A DNA stretch of 64,000 bases from the NCBI GenBank assembly GCA_948567375.1, contig OX419762.1, forward strand, positions 20,142,727 through 20,206,726, read 5' to 3'. Origin of the DNA: Lunularia cruciata (Eukaryota > Streptophyta > Marchantiopsida > Lunulariales > Lunulariaceae). Below are positions 37,406 to 50,845 of the stretch, one piece after another. Under the pieces are notes generated by a model. It was given only the letters and a program-made list of their open reading frames with translations. It was not told the origin of the DNA and did no database searches. The number at the start of each line of letters is the position of its first letter. Positions within the stretch are counted from its first letter, which is position 1. The translations under genes were made by a program, and so were the position numbers.

Positions 37406-40255
37406 ACAAGAAGGATGTTATCAAGAGCTATCGCCTCCTCCGATGTCAATGTCAACAAGATCCTACTCCCAAACCCGAAGAGCCGCAGGTCACCTATCCC
37501 AATCCTATTTCTTCTTTGCAAGTTGCACTAACCCCGATCAAGTCCTCCCCCTCCCCCGTAGCTTCCACTTACCAGGAGCTAGTGCAAGAGTCTGCCCGCA
37601 ACTGTGAAGCTGTATATGTGGATTGCACTTGTCCATGTTCTTGGCTACGCGTTGGAATGGCAACACTCGCTAAAACATAATCACTCACACAAGCGAAATC
37701 ATGCTCATCAAATTAAACTCTCATAATCGCTCCTGATGCAGTAGTTTAAAATGTTCATGCATATCCCTTTGCGTTCTACTCAGTAAAGTGGTCAAGGATT
37801 AGTTAGTTCTTACTTAAGCGCTGAGTAGCAATTTACCGACCTGTACTACGACAACAACAACTCCTGAAGCATGTGTGGACTAATCACGTCGAGACATCGG
37901 AAAACTAATACAACTTGTTTGTACAAACATGTGTGTTGCCCTTCGAGCTGAGTTGGCTAATCATGTTTAAGACACGTTAATTCCACTAATGGAAGAACAT
38001 GTGCGAAGAACATGTCGTAACTGACTAACTCGAGCTTGAGATGTGAGCGAGGAAAGGATATCATGGAGCAACAACAGAGCAAGGATCGTACTCTATGCGT
38101 CCAGTTTTCGCGCACACACCACTATTGATTAGCTCACCAAGCCTTTGCTTTTAAGGGTTGAGGTACCAAGGAAACAACAACCCGAATTGCGAGTGGAACT
38201 GGCTTCCTGTTCACAGTAGTCGCGGCCCGGAGAACGAGACGAGCACCAAATCAACCTGAACGCATATATACATTATGATTATGATGTACTTGGAGAAATC
38301 ATGTCACAAATGGCTTCGAGTTCGCCCAATCGATTGCCGTATACTGAATTACCTAGGGATAACCGAGAGTTCCACTTTTCAGAAGAAATTTTGAGTTCCT
38401 TGGGTGCATCCATCCTAACTAGAAACTTGTGATAGCGTTCGTTCTGCCTATGGTAGGAATTCAACTGTTTAGAAAAGTTCCTGCTCCTCATATCTATATT
38501 TCTGACGTTTTAAATTCACTAAAAAGTTATCAAAGGAAGGATTACAATACACTCTCACTTATACTTTCAAATGTTATGCAAAGAGTTTGTTGTTTGGACT
38601 AAAACCCGTGGGTAGTAAGGATCGTACGAACATTCATTCATTCATTCATTCTATACAACACGATCAAAATGCCTGAAAAGCATTTATATTTACATCACCC
38701 CTACATTGTTGTTGTCAACATCCCACTCACATTATTCACGTTAACTCGTTTTCAACACTAACAAGTCATATTAAGAAACTACTTTTAATATTCAGGACAA
38801 TCTTTGCTACATACGTACTTTTCCGGACACTAATAAAGTAAATTCATGGCGATTTAGAAACCCAATAAGTTCCTTCTTATCCTCCCAACCTGCCCAGCAA
38901 GCAAGCAAGCATCTCCACCTTTTTTGGCACCTACTTCCTACTCGAGGAAATTAAATTAAAGTAAATCCTTCAGAGTGGAAATTCTAAATATGGATTCAGT
39001 GCCTCTTTTTCACAAATGCTAATTCCATTCTCACACTGTTTCCTCTGTCTTTACCTAAGGGTACGATATTCATATATTAAACGGTCACATTATTCTTAAA
39101 CACATTGTAAGAATTTTTTTTAATTTCCAACTGTACTCCCATCCCTTCACTAACTCAGCATAACATAACTTACTATCCAATTTTCTCATCCCAACGAATC
39201 TTTGGTATATTCTTTCCTTAAAACTGCGTAGATTCTCGTCGTCCTTGACAATTTTATATTAGGAATTTCTCCTCAAATTTAGCAGGAAGTTCTAATTTGG
39301 CATCCCTGAAGGCATATTCTCGAGAATATCCCGTGGCCACTACTTAGTTCTGAACTCTCTTGCTCAACTTCGAAACGAAACTCACCATATGAGAAAAAGC
39401 AACAAGCGCATCAGCCGAGCCCACTGAATGAGTTCATCAAGAGAGGCTGGTATCTTACTAACCCCACTTAGCAAGAACACACTTTTATCGTGTGAACTCA
39501 GCGAAGCAGGTCCACCAGGCGATAATGAAAGCATAAACAATGAATAACTGCTTCTTCTTGCTTTGTTACTAAACAAGGAAAACATACTAGGCAAGGTGAA
39601 AAGTTAAAAGCCTATTTCTCTGAGAGATTGCAATTGAAGGTACAGTGGTACACATTGGAAAGAAAACTCCCATCTTCTCGCTTCATGATTGCCAAATGAT
39701 TGTATATTTAAAGTACTACAACCGAGAATTGAGGGTTTTCCTCCACCGTGTGAATCAGTTGAGTAGGCAGTCTGAGGAGGCCACATGTATTTCAATCCCG
39801 ACTAGCCACATCCCAGGTCCCACAACACCTGAAATTGGACAAAAAGTATGCTTTGAATAGGTCTAAAAGGTAGTCTTTGACATACAGAAGTCAAAATCGA
39901 CAGGATGGTCTAAAAGCTACAGAGAAGTCGGGAATATAGAAGAAGTCAATATGTAGGGAGGGCAGGGTTCAGAGTGGCTGCTGGCGATAATCTTCACATG
40001 CAGAGATGGAAAGGTCTTTGTCAAAACACTATATGTCTGCCATTTGTAAATGTCACAAGGGTTTTTGGGAGTATACTTCGCCCGCCCACAGATGTGAATG
40101 TCTTGATTCCCAGGTGATTGTCTGAGAGGTAACTGCTATATTGCTTATATGACTACATATGTTCGTTGTGTTAAGACACTTGAAGTGTCACAGGCACATG
40201 CGATCATCCTCGCGCTGTATTGAAGAGCTATTGGTGAACTTATTCCTCATCTATT
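37406..40255. other. intergenic stretch, no gene recognised
   Basis: A 104-codon plus frame (37366-37680) starts inside the retroposon tail and shows no family. A (CATT)n run of about five units lies at 38631-38650. Nothing else was recognised. Confidence 0.45.
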
Positions 40256-40829
40256 GGCTTTGTTTGCCTAGACCGACTGCTCTAGTGTTTTATACCTAGT
40301 TACTTCTGTCCCTGCTCTTCATCTTGCACTCGAATCGAGAATCGAGTAGAGGCTTTTGTTTGCCTACACCCACTGTTGAAGTGTTTCATACCTGGTTACT
40401 TTCGTCCTGCTCTTCACCTTGCACTGGAACCGAGAATCCAATAGAGGGCTTTGTTTGCCTAGACTGACTGCTGGAGTGTTTTATACCTGGTTACTTTCGT
40501 CTCTGTTCTTCATCCTACGCTGGAATCGAGAATCGAAAAGAGGCTTTTGTTTGCCTACACCCACTGTTGAAGTGTTTCATACCTGGTTACTTTCGTCCTG
40601 CTCTTCACCTTGCACTGGAACCGAGAATCCAATAGAGGGCTTTGTTTGCCTAGACTGACTGCTGGAGTGTTTTATACCTGCTTACTTTCGTTTCTGCTCG
40701 TCGTCTTGCAACAGAATCGAGAATCGAATAGAGGGCTTCGTTTGCCTGGACTGACTGCTGGAGTGTTCTCTACCTGGTTACTTTCATCTCTGCCCTTCGT
40801 CTTGCAATAGAATCGAGAATCGAATAGAG
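40256..40829. repeat. tandem array of six ~95-bp units with alternating subtypes
   Basis: Units start at 40256, 40351, 40447, 40542, 40638 and 40734, spaced 95-96 bases, each with GGCTTT(T)GTTTGCCT near the start and GAATCGAGAATCGA or a variant near the end. Units 2 and 4 (ACACCCACTGTTGAAGTG) are one subtype; units 1, 3, 5 and 6 (AGACYGACTGCT) the other. Plus-strand open frames here (79 and 66 codons) are produced by the repeat. Confidence 0.93.
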
Positions 40830-42387
40830 TTCCAAGTTGAGTCTTTTCCATTACAGGGATAGAACATGTGGAGAGCGTAACTGGACGTTTGTGCCCTAGT
40901 AGATTTTCATGATGTCAAACGCCTACTACAGATGAAATGTGGAAAATACGTGCTGTGTTCAATTCTACACTACAAGTTTTGTCAGACCAAGATGAAGAGG
41001 TTGCATATCAAGCAGGCGTAAGAGTTGGATGAATGTCATTCCCAGCTCGAGCAAGCTGCGTCCCAGGTAGGTACCGTATTTTGAGATTAACGTTGACGCT
41101 ATGACGAGGTGCCGGGTAAATGTAGGTTGGAGCAACTCATAGTCTGCAGGCTTATGGTCAGTAATTCTTTGGTAAAAGGCTAACAGGGAGTGGCTCACTA
41201 GGACTTGAGCAGTTATTTTCGAATGGTTTGCTACTAACGTAATATTTACGTTTGTATTCATGTGCTGCATCTGGAATGAATTTTCAAAACAAGATTCAAA
41301 GAGTCTTGATTGAATACATCTCAATTGTGGAAGTAAGACACTAATCTTTGATTAGATTCCTGTACCCAGTCATCCCGTAGAGCACACTATTGAATACTAC
41401 TTACAGGGAATCGGTGACAAAGTGGGACATTAAGGTCAAAATCATTGCATGAATTTGATTGAGTTCTACTTGGTGTTTTGTTTTGTTTGGTTTTTTACTC
41501 CTATCACAAAATACTACAGTGGTAGCTTAGTCAAAAGAGAACAAGGTTCTCCCCTTGTTCCTACCCCTTTCGGTGTATCTTTCCCAATATCTTCTTTCTC
41601 TTAATGGCTCCTCTCTGCATATTCTTCTTTCATGCAACAAAAGGGAAAGTCAACTCTCATGAATGTCCGATAATTTCAGTAATTTACATTCAAGAAACTG
41701 CAAGGAAACAAGAGAAGACTATAAAAGCTGTTCACTGAGATATGCGTGAAATCTTCTGTGTTGAATTCTAAACCTCTCCCAGTTCTATCTTGCCATGGAA
41801 CTGTCCTAAATTTCCCTCCACACTTGTACTCATAGAGTCTGCTGCACTAAAGCGATGATGGAGATTACGACAATCAATAACATAAGAAAATGTAAAAGAT
41901 ATCCTCTGGCGTTCGACAGTGCTCCCATTCCAAACATACTTTCAACTGATATTGAGGGGTAAAACATCTAAACTCATGTGGCCGAGGAAACTGCTAACTC
42001 CGAATGAATCCGGTGATTCTCACACTTCGATGCTTGATTTCCACATTACATACAAATCAGGTGTTACTAGATCTACTGAACACTTTTCTAGAGTATGAAA
42101 GATTTGAAATCAGTACACTATACTGGCTATGTTGGGTTTAAGTGCAACACGGAAACACCTATAAACCCCATCTATTGCCAACTACTGAAGATACTTGGTT
42201 TGAATAACCCGTTGTGGATGCACCCCACCCTTATTAGAATTCCGATAGGTCATGCCTTTCTTCTACGATCCTGAGTAAGACCTAAGGGGATTTATGAGAA
42301 GTAGTGAAAACTTACCTGCTACATCTATCAAACAAGAGGGACTGTGGTCTTAATATGGTGGAGTATGCTCCATACTTGAAACACTTA
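40830..42387. other. 3' flank of the PUX2-like gene and intergenic DNA
   Basis: Part of this is probably 3' untranslated region of the minus-strand gene. The 119-codon minus frame at 40965-41324 has no recognisable motif. Confidence 0.4.
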
Positions 42388-45300
42388 TCATGAAGATAGT
42401 AAATCGACTGGATTCTCGAGAGTACTCAAAGTAAGTTCTTCACACAAGCCATAATACTCACTTTTCAATCCAGTAAAAGGCGCTTCTCCGGTAGGCTTGA
42501 ACTTCAAAAGAGCCTTGGGAATCAAATCCGCCTCCTCCAGTGTCAGACATTGTCCACCCGCTTCCAGGAAGCGAGGAATGACTCTAAGCTTGGTTGCTGC
42601 AGGTAACACGAGATCAAAAGTCTCGTGGCTGTCATTCAGGGTTGATGCCACAAACTGCACGACAAGAACATTGACAATGTTTAATATATACTCCTTTGAT
42701 AGATGAAAATAAAGAAAAGAGCATCCCCCGATTCAACTGTAAAACTTGACCAGAGCACATTAGGTAATATTTTGAGTATAGGAGTAGAAGCGGTTCACCA
42801 AACGGGGGATCCAGAACCCAGTTAGGATATAGAGTAATAGATATTAACTAGATATTGCGTAAGAGAATGTAGAACCCGTTGTAAACAACCCGGTCTTACA
42901 CCCAAATCTGACCGGACCAGGGGTTAGTTCTATGGTGCCTTTGATGATTATCTAAGGTGTAATGCATATATACCTGCAGTCTAGGGTTTAAATTTCTGCC
43001 GAAATGAACTTCAAAGCAGACACGAGTATAAGGAACACAGTGACTCGTATGTAAGAATTATAACATTTTCTGTTCCATAGCAGATTCTGGACAAAGAAGA
43101 ATCTCCAAGAGCAAATGCCAAACATTCTTGCAATCTTTTATATATTGAGAATATTGAATAAAAAAAATCCCTTCGTTAGAACATATTTCTTTACCTGCGT
43201 AGGACCGGACAAGAAATGACGTCCTGAAGAAGGTATGAGAACTAAATGCCGCATCTTATATACTGAGTAACGGAATACAGAACCCGGAGTAAACAACTCA
43301 GTTTCATACCACCTATACTAGATTACGTGCACGATTGAAACCCATGCGTTACATCACAGTTCTATACCACATAGGGCTGGACAAGGCATGATATTGTGAA
43401 CAAGGTTGGAGAAGTAGATCACTCATAGCCGTCATTCACACAGTGATGAGAAAGACGTTTGAACACAGTTATTTTTTGCGTTCTTGTGGTAAGAATGATG
43501 TTAGAGAACCCGTAACATGCCGTGTACTGGAATCCAGAACCCGTTGTTCACAACCTCTTTTAGATACATACTACATAATGAAATGCAAAATCCATCGTAA
43601 ACAACCGGGTACCATACCCACGTCTGACATGACTGACTCTGACTCTCAGACATGATGGCAACCCAGTAAAGATCGTCATAACTATCATTCACATTGAGAG
43701 GTAAGCATGCGTTAGTCTGCATACAGGTGTTACCATGAGTAAGATACAGGAAGAATTACACGTGATATATACACGTGATATATATGCAAAAGAAGAAGGA
43801 AGCAGCAATTTGGTTGACATCAATATAGTTGGTGGATGGATGCAGCAAATGTGAAACGTAAAATGAATCAAGGAATTACAAAATGGGGTGGCAGTCATCA
43901 ATGTTAACGTCATGTCTGCCAAAAAGGGAGTGAAACTAAAGATGAGATTCCTCACGAATCTTTCTTGAGATCAGCTGTGGGGAACATTGAATACTCAGTC
44001 GAGACCGCAAAATAGAGCAACAGCAGAATGGTAAGCATCAACACAAATTCGGAACCCCAATGAACATCCATACATCTTCATTTTCTCCAAAATATGTCCA
44101 TTGGACAATGGACATATGGACACGTCCGCATGAAGGTAAACTGCAGCAAGAGCAATCTCATGTTTAGGTGGCAGGACCAAGCTTGGTCTTTATTTGATTT
44201 GGTCTGTTTAGTGGCTTCATACAAATTACTCATATCTAGGCGGTGATGGCTTCCTCTTCTACTATGGTAGAGTGTGTTCGAGCTTACTTCATAAAGAGCA
44301 GTTGTGGACTCCCTCGCTCCAAAATACCCTTGCAGCAATAGACCATCTGGAAGTTGGACGCGCAAAACTGTAAGGTTGTATCTTCGCTTGGCTGCGGCTG
44401 CCTTCTTCTCTCTAACAGACTTTGGAATGAGAAGTTGCCCGTCTTCCAGCTTCTTCTTCCGCGCAGCAGCCTCCAATTTCACTTCGGATGCAGTTAGCTC
44501 ATAGAAAGAAGCTGGCAGCTCAAATCTTTCTTCAAGATGATCCTTTGGTGCGTAGAAGATCTTCAGCTGTTACCAAGAATCCGGACTTTAAGCATCGGGC
44601 CAACTAAAACTAGTCTTCCCAGCATACATCTGCGCAAATTGTTCTATGCTAGAGCTACATTCAGACAGCATCTAATATACTCCATCGCTCCGTCCATGCC
44701 TAAAACACGTACAGAACTTACTGCTCTAGATAGCTATATCTGGCTTTGTTTTCACTGCATCTTATCTGGTCACTTAGCCTCGGGAAGTCGCTAGACTGTT
44801 CGTGTTCACTCTTCGTCCCAAGCTCCATTCTTGATTTACTGAAGACCCATGCTCCTTCTTTGATTTACTGTGGAAATTGAAAATCCATTATTATTTTGGG
44901 GATTCTACAATGGAAAATACTGTAAAGTTGTTCCCCTTTCCCTAAAATGGATAAACGCAATCACCCGATTAGGGGACACTGATCCAGATCTGATACATGA
45001 AGGCTCTTATTCCTGGATTGCGAACTCTAATGTGTAGGTCTGAAACTGGTTGATAAACTGCAGTGATACATACGGATTAAGGGGGCGGTTCTATCTTAAG
45101 AATTCAGCTCACCTGGCGATCAATCGTTCTGGAAGGAGGTCTTGCTGCAGTGGAAGGGGGAGATGACGTATTTGAGTTGTGGATGAAAGAGTCCAAGTAA
45201 GCGAAGGTTGATTCAATGCGTAGCTTCTGCTCACTACTTGGCACGCCCATCACCAGCATTCTCTCCTGTCCATCTCCAACCATAGAAAAACCAGCAGCAA

Positions 45301-46315
45301 GGAGCATTTTGAGCCCACCTGTTGCACTTCCAACGGTCTGTTTAAATTTTTGATTCTCCAGTCGAATCTTCCGGTACTTTTCCGTAGCTGGATCTGCCAT
45401 AATGTTCTTCAGCACTTTCAGAATGGTCTCAAGGGTGCCGCTTGAAGGGTTTCCTGACAGAAAGGTCGCCACAGCTTCATCCAAATCTAGTTGGAGGTTC
45501 CCTTCCTGCTCTCTTTCTGAAGCGCCAGGTTTCCTAACTTCTTCCCCAACTGTCAACCCGGCGAAATCAAATTCCCTTATTCCTGTACAATCGTCGATAT
45601 GTGCAGATACTTCTGCCTCGGAGTTCCACCACTCCTGACACACTGGGCACTGCACCTTCCCTGATGTCTGACGAAAGTTCGGTTCAGCGAAACCGTGCAA
45701 GGATGATGAGTTTCCCCTTGAAGATAATACGGGGGTGTAAGGGTCAAAGTGTGATGTAGACCCATTTCCAGTTAGAAGATCTGGAATTTGAACGTGCTTT
45801 ATCGGTGGCTGTCTGTCATTGATAACTTGCACGGTTCCTCTAGATTCTCTACTATCCACTCTAATACTGTCATCGAGGGGTGACTTTACCGAGGCTGCTG
45901 CAGAAGCCAGAGTGTTTACAGATTCTATCACATGGCCATGAGCTTGACCCCGGTGGATATGGGATGAATTGTGTGGCGAAGATAACGAACCACACCGTTG
46001 AGCAGGAACTTGAGCAGAAGGGATAACACCTCGCTCACGTTCCCACTTCTCCTGCTGTAACTTTCTCCAGTCAACCTGCTGCGCTTTTTGCTGACCGCAA
46101 CTAGGTGCAACCGGTCTCTTGTAGGTATTTCCACCGTTTATTGAGCTACAAGGGGGTGGGATTGCATCAGGAATAGAACGAGACTGTGTTGCACCCCCCA
46201 GCGTGTGCCCCTGGCCCTTGAAAGTTGGGGTGCTCCGGGAAAGCCCAAACTTCCTGAGTAAATCTTTTCCTTTACTTTTCATTTCATCCACCTTCTCCTT
46301 CAGCTTCTCGTCCAT
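42388..46315 (-). CDS. PUX2: PUX2-like plant UBX-domain protein, CDC48 adaptor, 3 exons
   Basis: Plant UBX proteins bind the AAA+ segregase CDC48/p97 and link it to ubiquitinated or membrane substrates. Exons 46315-45113, 44566-44288 and 42654-42388 are all phase 0 (donors CAG|GTGAGC and GAA|GTAAGC; acceptors ACAG and GCAG), giving about 582 residues. Domains: coiled N-terminus with an SHP-box-like CDC48-binding motif FKGQGHTLG (32-40); C2HC ubiquitin-binding-type zinc finger CPVC...H...C (about 220-243); PUB domain (about 275-378); basic/coiled linker with LLIPKSVREKK; UBX domain (about 463-547, TVLRVQLPDG, VIPRF, IPKALLKFKP). The SHP-zinc finger-PUB-UBX order is that of Arabidopsis PUX2, but the linkers are longer. 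An ATG at 46363 could add 16 residues; 46315 is preferred because the family starts at this helix. The second intron splits the UBX domain at ALYE|FVA. Confidence 0.9.
42655..44287 (-). other. intron 2 of the PUX2-like gene, with degenerate repeats
   Basis: 1,633 bases. Contains at least four diverged copies of a segment with the core AGAACCCGTTGTAAACAAC (near 42868, 43276, 43535 and 43582), usually followed by a TACCACAC/ACCCA-type stretch. A tandem ACACGTGATATAT pair with two G-box-like CACGTG cores lies at 43758-43787. Confidence 0.6.
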
Positions 46316-46564
46316 CTCTGTTGTTGCAAGCGTCTCTCCAACAAAGACTTGCAACACACACACTCTCTCTCTCTAAAAATTGACGATAAAACACGTCTTA
46401 TCTCAACAAGCAAAGCAGCTACCTACCACTACAAATCAGCAGAAAAGAGGAAATCTAAACTTCTGCAGCAATCATCAACTCTACCTTCACAAACAACAGT
46501 ATAAACCGGCAACCAGCGTCACCAGCATCCTCTTCCAAGCCTCTCCGCTGCGCACAACAGCTTC

Positions 46565-46653
<89 letters not shown>

Positions 46654-47480
46654 TTCCTTCTTTTCTCTTCTCTTCAGTTACTACTCCAGCGTCTCATACA
46701 AACCTCTTTGACAAAGAAGTCGAAATCAATCAGGGAAAACTCCTAAGCTCCTCCCCTCCTGACAGTCAGTCAACTATCTTAATTCCTCTACGCAGGCTCC
46801 AAACTCTCTTAAACACAACGATCGCCAATTGGTCATCCCTTGCGCGTTGTGCAGCAGGTCCTCCTCCTGCTCCTCCTTCTCCCTTCTACTCCAGTGCGAT
46901 TGGAATCCAATCACTCCACACACATTTTCAACACCTTTCTCCCCTAATTCTTTCTTCTCCTACTTCCTCACCTTCCCGGAATTACCTTCTAAACATTCAT
47001 CTTGATGATCTTCTTCTCCTTTCCTTCCTTCCTTCCAATCCACTCCACCCCGAAAGCAACAGACAAATCCTAAAGCCAAAGCCAATACTCCAACAAATTC
47101 AACTCTCTCCAATTCCTCCCCTTCCTTCCCCTGTCCTGCCCCTACTCTACTACTACTGCTCCCTCCCTCCCTCCCTCCAGCTGACAAGCAGCACCTCTCC
47201 TTTCCTCCTCTCTCGGAACTCCGTTCCCTAAACAAAAGAGAAGTTCTCCTCCTCCCCTTCCTCTGCTGCTACGAAAGAGTCCTCTCCTCTACCCCATATC
47301 ACTTTCGTCGTTACCGCTCGTACAAGAAACGCGTAATTCTAATATCCTTTTCGGCCGCTGCCCCTTTCCTGCTGACACTTTGTTTTAACAGCAAGCTTCG
47401 AACATTCCTCCCTCCGGACGGATCGACCGACCTATTCCTCCCCCAAACCTCAGTTCCTCAACCGAGCCGCGGTAGGGTCA
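46316..47480 (-). promoter_or_regulatory. purine-rich leader/promoter region of the PUX2-like gene
   Basis: Long purine excess on the gene's strand, including a 42-unit GA tract. It most likely holds the 5' untranslated region and core promoter. The 283-codon plus-strand frame (46380-47231) is a Ser/Leu/Pro product of the skew and repeat. Confidence 0.5.
46567..46651. repeat. (CT)n/(GA)n microsatellite, about 42 units
   Basis: Uninterrupted dinucleotide run 252-336 bases upstream of the PUX2-like start codon. Confidence 0.97.
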
Positions 47481-50400
47481 CCGGCCCCATTCTCACCCAA
47501 CTAGAAGGTCAAAACTGTCACCGTGTCGGTCACCAATGTCTCGAAGACAAAACTCATCCGTATACGAGTCCTCCAGTGACCCGAGGTTGGCTTCTCCTGT
47601 ATGAGCTCTCCAATAATACAAGTGAGGGGGAAACTTAAATTGCAGTTGGACCTGAGTTCCATTTTGGTCGGAGTTTACCAGATTCATGTGCTAGACTCAT
47701 CAGTAATGTTTCCATTGTTGCTCATTTTTTGCTTGTTGATTTTGATTTTATTTTGGTTTTGTTTTATTGATTTATGGCAGTTTCAAATATAGCTTCAGTA
47801 TCGACCCCGCTCCCTTCTTTACCTATTGATCAGCGAGAATCTTTTCACTCTTCAAACGGATATGGTTGTGGTAATCTAGAGGCTATTCTTCAGTTCATAT
47901 CATGGTATATATAAATATGAAATTAGGCACGTAGTGCTCTCGCTTTGGGCCGAAGGGTCCCAAGGAGACTCCTTTGGCTTTAGGTTTACAAATTCAAAAA
48001 TGAACTGGATCTTACAATTCATTAATAATGTTTTTTAAATGTTTTGTTGATAATGATTATTTTAGATACTACAAGTTATATACACGACGATAAAAGAAAA
48101 ATATCTAAAGAGTGTTCAAAAAAGGTAATGTTATTAATAAATTCATTTTATTTTATTTTTTATTCGAAATAATTCCCTTTCAAATATGTATTAAAAATAG
48201 AACATTTTCAAATAAATTATTTTATTTTATTTTATTTTATCATATATAATAACATTCTGCATATGCATAATATCTTTTTGCCAGAAGATAATGGAGTTTC
48301 TAGAAAGGTAGGAAGGACAACTAAATAGAAAGTAATCTCAATCTAATACACGTACAAGTATACTTTTAAATGTAATTGTTGACATTTGATATATAGTTCA
48401 TATGTTCAACGGGCGTGTGTCTGATTATTATCTTCTTTGGAAATGTTTATCCGGTTCACAGCTAACCACCCACTTGGGAGCTAACGACACACTGCAGAGT
48501 ACTTAATCTGATAATAAAATATTTTCCCTGTTCTTTATTTTTTTAGTAAAATTGAATGAAATGTTCTTTTTATAAGTTTATAATATAATATAAATACTAC
48601 TTCTCCTTTTGCTAATATGATTTCCATTCTGCAGGATGACAGGTATTCTCAAAATTGGATAAACTTCCTTCTCCAAGTATTTCGTCCGGTTTTTTTTTTT
48701 AATTTAGTATTTTGAGAATATCAAAAATTCCTCTATGCCGCTCTGTGGAGCATAATTGTATTATAGCAGACTCCTAACATTATCCTACTACTCCAAAACA
48801 CAACTGTGTTGAATAGAGACTGAATTGACTTTTACAACTGAGCTAAGTCTGTAAAGGTAAAGTAACCCTTCAATCCCGTAACATTAACTTAAAATATAAC
48901 ATTCTCATGTCAATATTACTGTGCCATCATGTCCTCGCCGTCCAACGGCCCGCCGTGTTCCGTGTGGAGAGATTTTCTTGGCTTTCAAGAAATCTATAGT
49001 TTTACTCTCCTGAGTGGGTTTAAAGTCCGGATTTATCTCCTCGAAGAGATTTCTTCAAGTATGGACGCCGCGCACGTGTCTTTGTCTTAGCCGGGATCAA
49101 GGTTTGTGTTCCACCCAATTATAAAGCTGCACGTGTCTCTTCGAGACTTGGACTAGGGGGAGGACCAATCAAGGAGTACGTTCCGGACAGAGAATCTTCT
49201 CCTCACTGGACGAGTTCTTTTCGTTAAAGGATATAAAATTCCACGGTTTCTTGACCTTGAATTCAGCTAGAAGCATGTGAACTATTGAGGTTGTAAGCAA
49301 CGTTAATTTAGCATCCTGAGAAAATCTGCTCACTTTCTTGTATATAATACATTTCATTAAAACAGGTTACAATATGCGTAGCTTGTACTTGATAGACGTA
49401 TTACTGTATAGGAGCATGATAAGAGAAAATATAGTTTCGTTTCATTTTATTCCATTTTTTTATGGACAAAAGGAATCAGGCATTTTAGTGCTGAGGTGTC
49501 TTCATTTTCCATCAACCTATTTAATTAATTAAAAATATATTGGTTAAAGGGTTATTTGATACATATATATAAGATGAAGGAAATGAAAAATTGTTGTAAA
49601 TTTAAGTTTTAATTTACTTATATTGGTTATACATCGTTAAAATTAATTCATTTCTCCCTCCAATAAGTAAAAACACAGAACCCTAACCAATTACTTCTCA
49701 AAGTGATATATTATCTCCAACATATAATTTATTATTTAATCGTGAATATATATATATATATATATATACGTAATAAAATAATTGCTATTTATATGATATT
49801 TTTCTGCTAAAATTTTTTTTAAATGTCCTAAAGCCGTGAACATACTTATAATTCACTCTACTACTTATAACTGTAAAAGCTATCAATTGACAGCTGCCAA
49901 CATTCTTTTCACATCATTTCTATTCTTTGGTATTATAACATATATGAATGATTTTGACGAAATGGTCGCTATCAATTAACTTCTTGAAAAGTTTGAATAT
50001 GAAACGTTCTAAAATATAGTTGAAACACCTTACGATCACTTAAAAACAAGTATATCAATCTCAATAGTAGAAAGACTCACTGATATAAAAGAAAGTATAT
50101 AGTCACTAAAAGTTATAGATGATTTCCCTCTATATGATGGGGATATAGACATCTAATAAATAACTGAAACGGGAAGTGAATTACTCATAATTTTTCACTA
50201 TGAGTTAAAATTTAAGTTTTTTCTTGAACTTCGAGTAACAACGGAGTTACCTTCAGATATAGTAGAGTAGCAAAAATACAAAGATCACCAAGGATAAATT
50301 AGGTTAAAGTAAATTTCATGAACCTCGTTAGAAATGCTAGCTAAAGGCAAATAAAACTAATTTTTATATGAATTTAAGCAGCAATTGAAAATATTATCTA

Positions 50401-50845
50401 TATCAATTATTGAAACCATATTACTACGGTTCAATGACACCTAACTACACAAATTAATCAAAATATTGATAATAGCTCTACCTCAATTTATGTTCAATGG
50501 ATCTTTTGGCACCTCTTAAAAATAATCATATATTTAATACTCTATAAAGAACTAGCAATGTTATTCCCAAAAAATTTTATTATTTTTTAATTAATTACAT
50601 ATACAAATTTTTTAATTAATTAAATATAAAATTTTATATTTAATTATATAATACTTAATTTAGATTTAGATTTTGTATGTAACAAAGCTTCAAGTTTCAT
50701 TACTGTTGTGCATCATTACGTTTTGTAGAACATTGAGGTCAATAAAGATCTTCTATAATAAAGTTAGTTTAGCCTACTTCCAATGAGGCTTGCTAAAGCC
50801 ATTTCACTATTTTAGCTTAGCTCTATTACTATTGCTTGATTCACC
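47481..50845. other. AT-rich intergenic stretch, no gene recognised
   Basis: Very AT-rich from about 48000 on, with a (TA)n run at 49748-49768. No frame above 64 codons and no recognisable family. Confidence 0.55.

Noticed and set aside
40419-40810. Peptide-repeat protein from plus-strand frames in the 95-bp array
   Set aside because: The frame persists only because some unit lengths are multiples of three; no start context or flanking exons.
40256-40829. CRISPR-like repeat array
   Set aside because: The 95-bp units are contiguous with no unique spacers, and the surrounding genes are eukaryotic.
46380-47231. 283-codon plus-strand open frame
   Set aside because: Built on the CT repeat and the pyrimidine-rich complement of the PUX2-like leader; Ser/Leu/Pro low complexity and no family resemblance.
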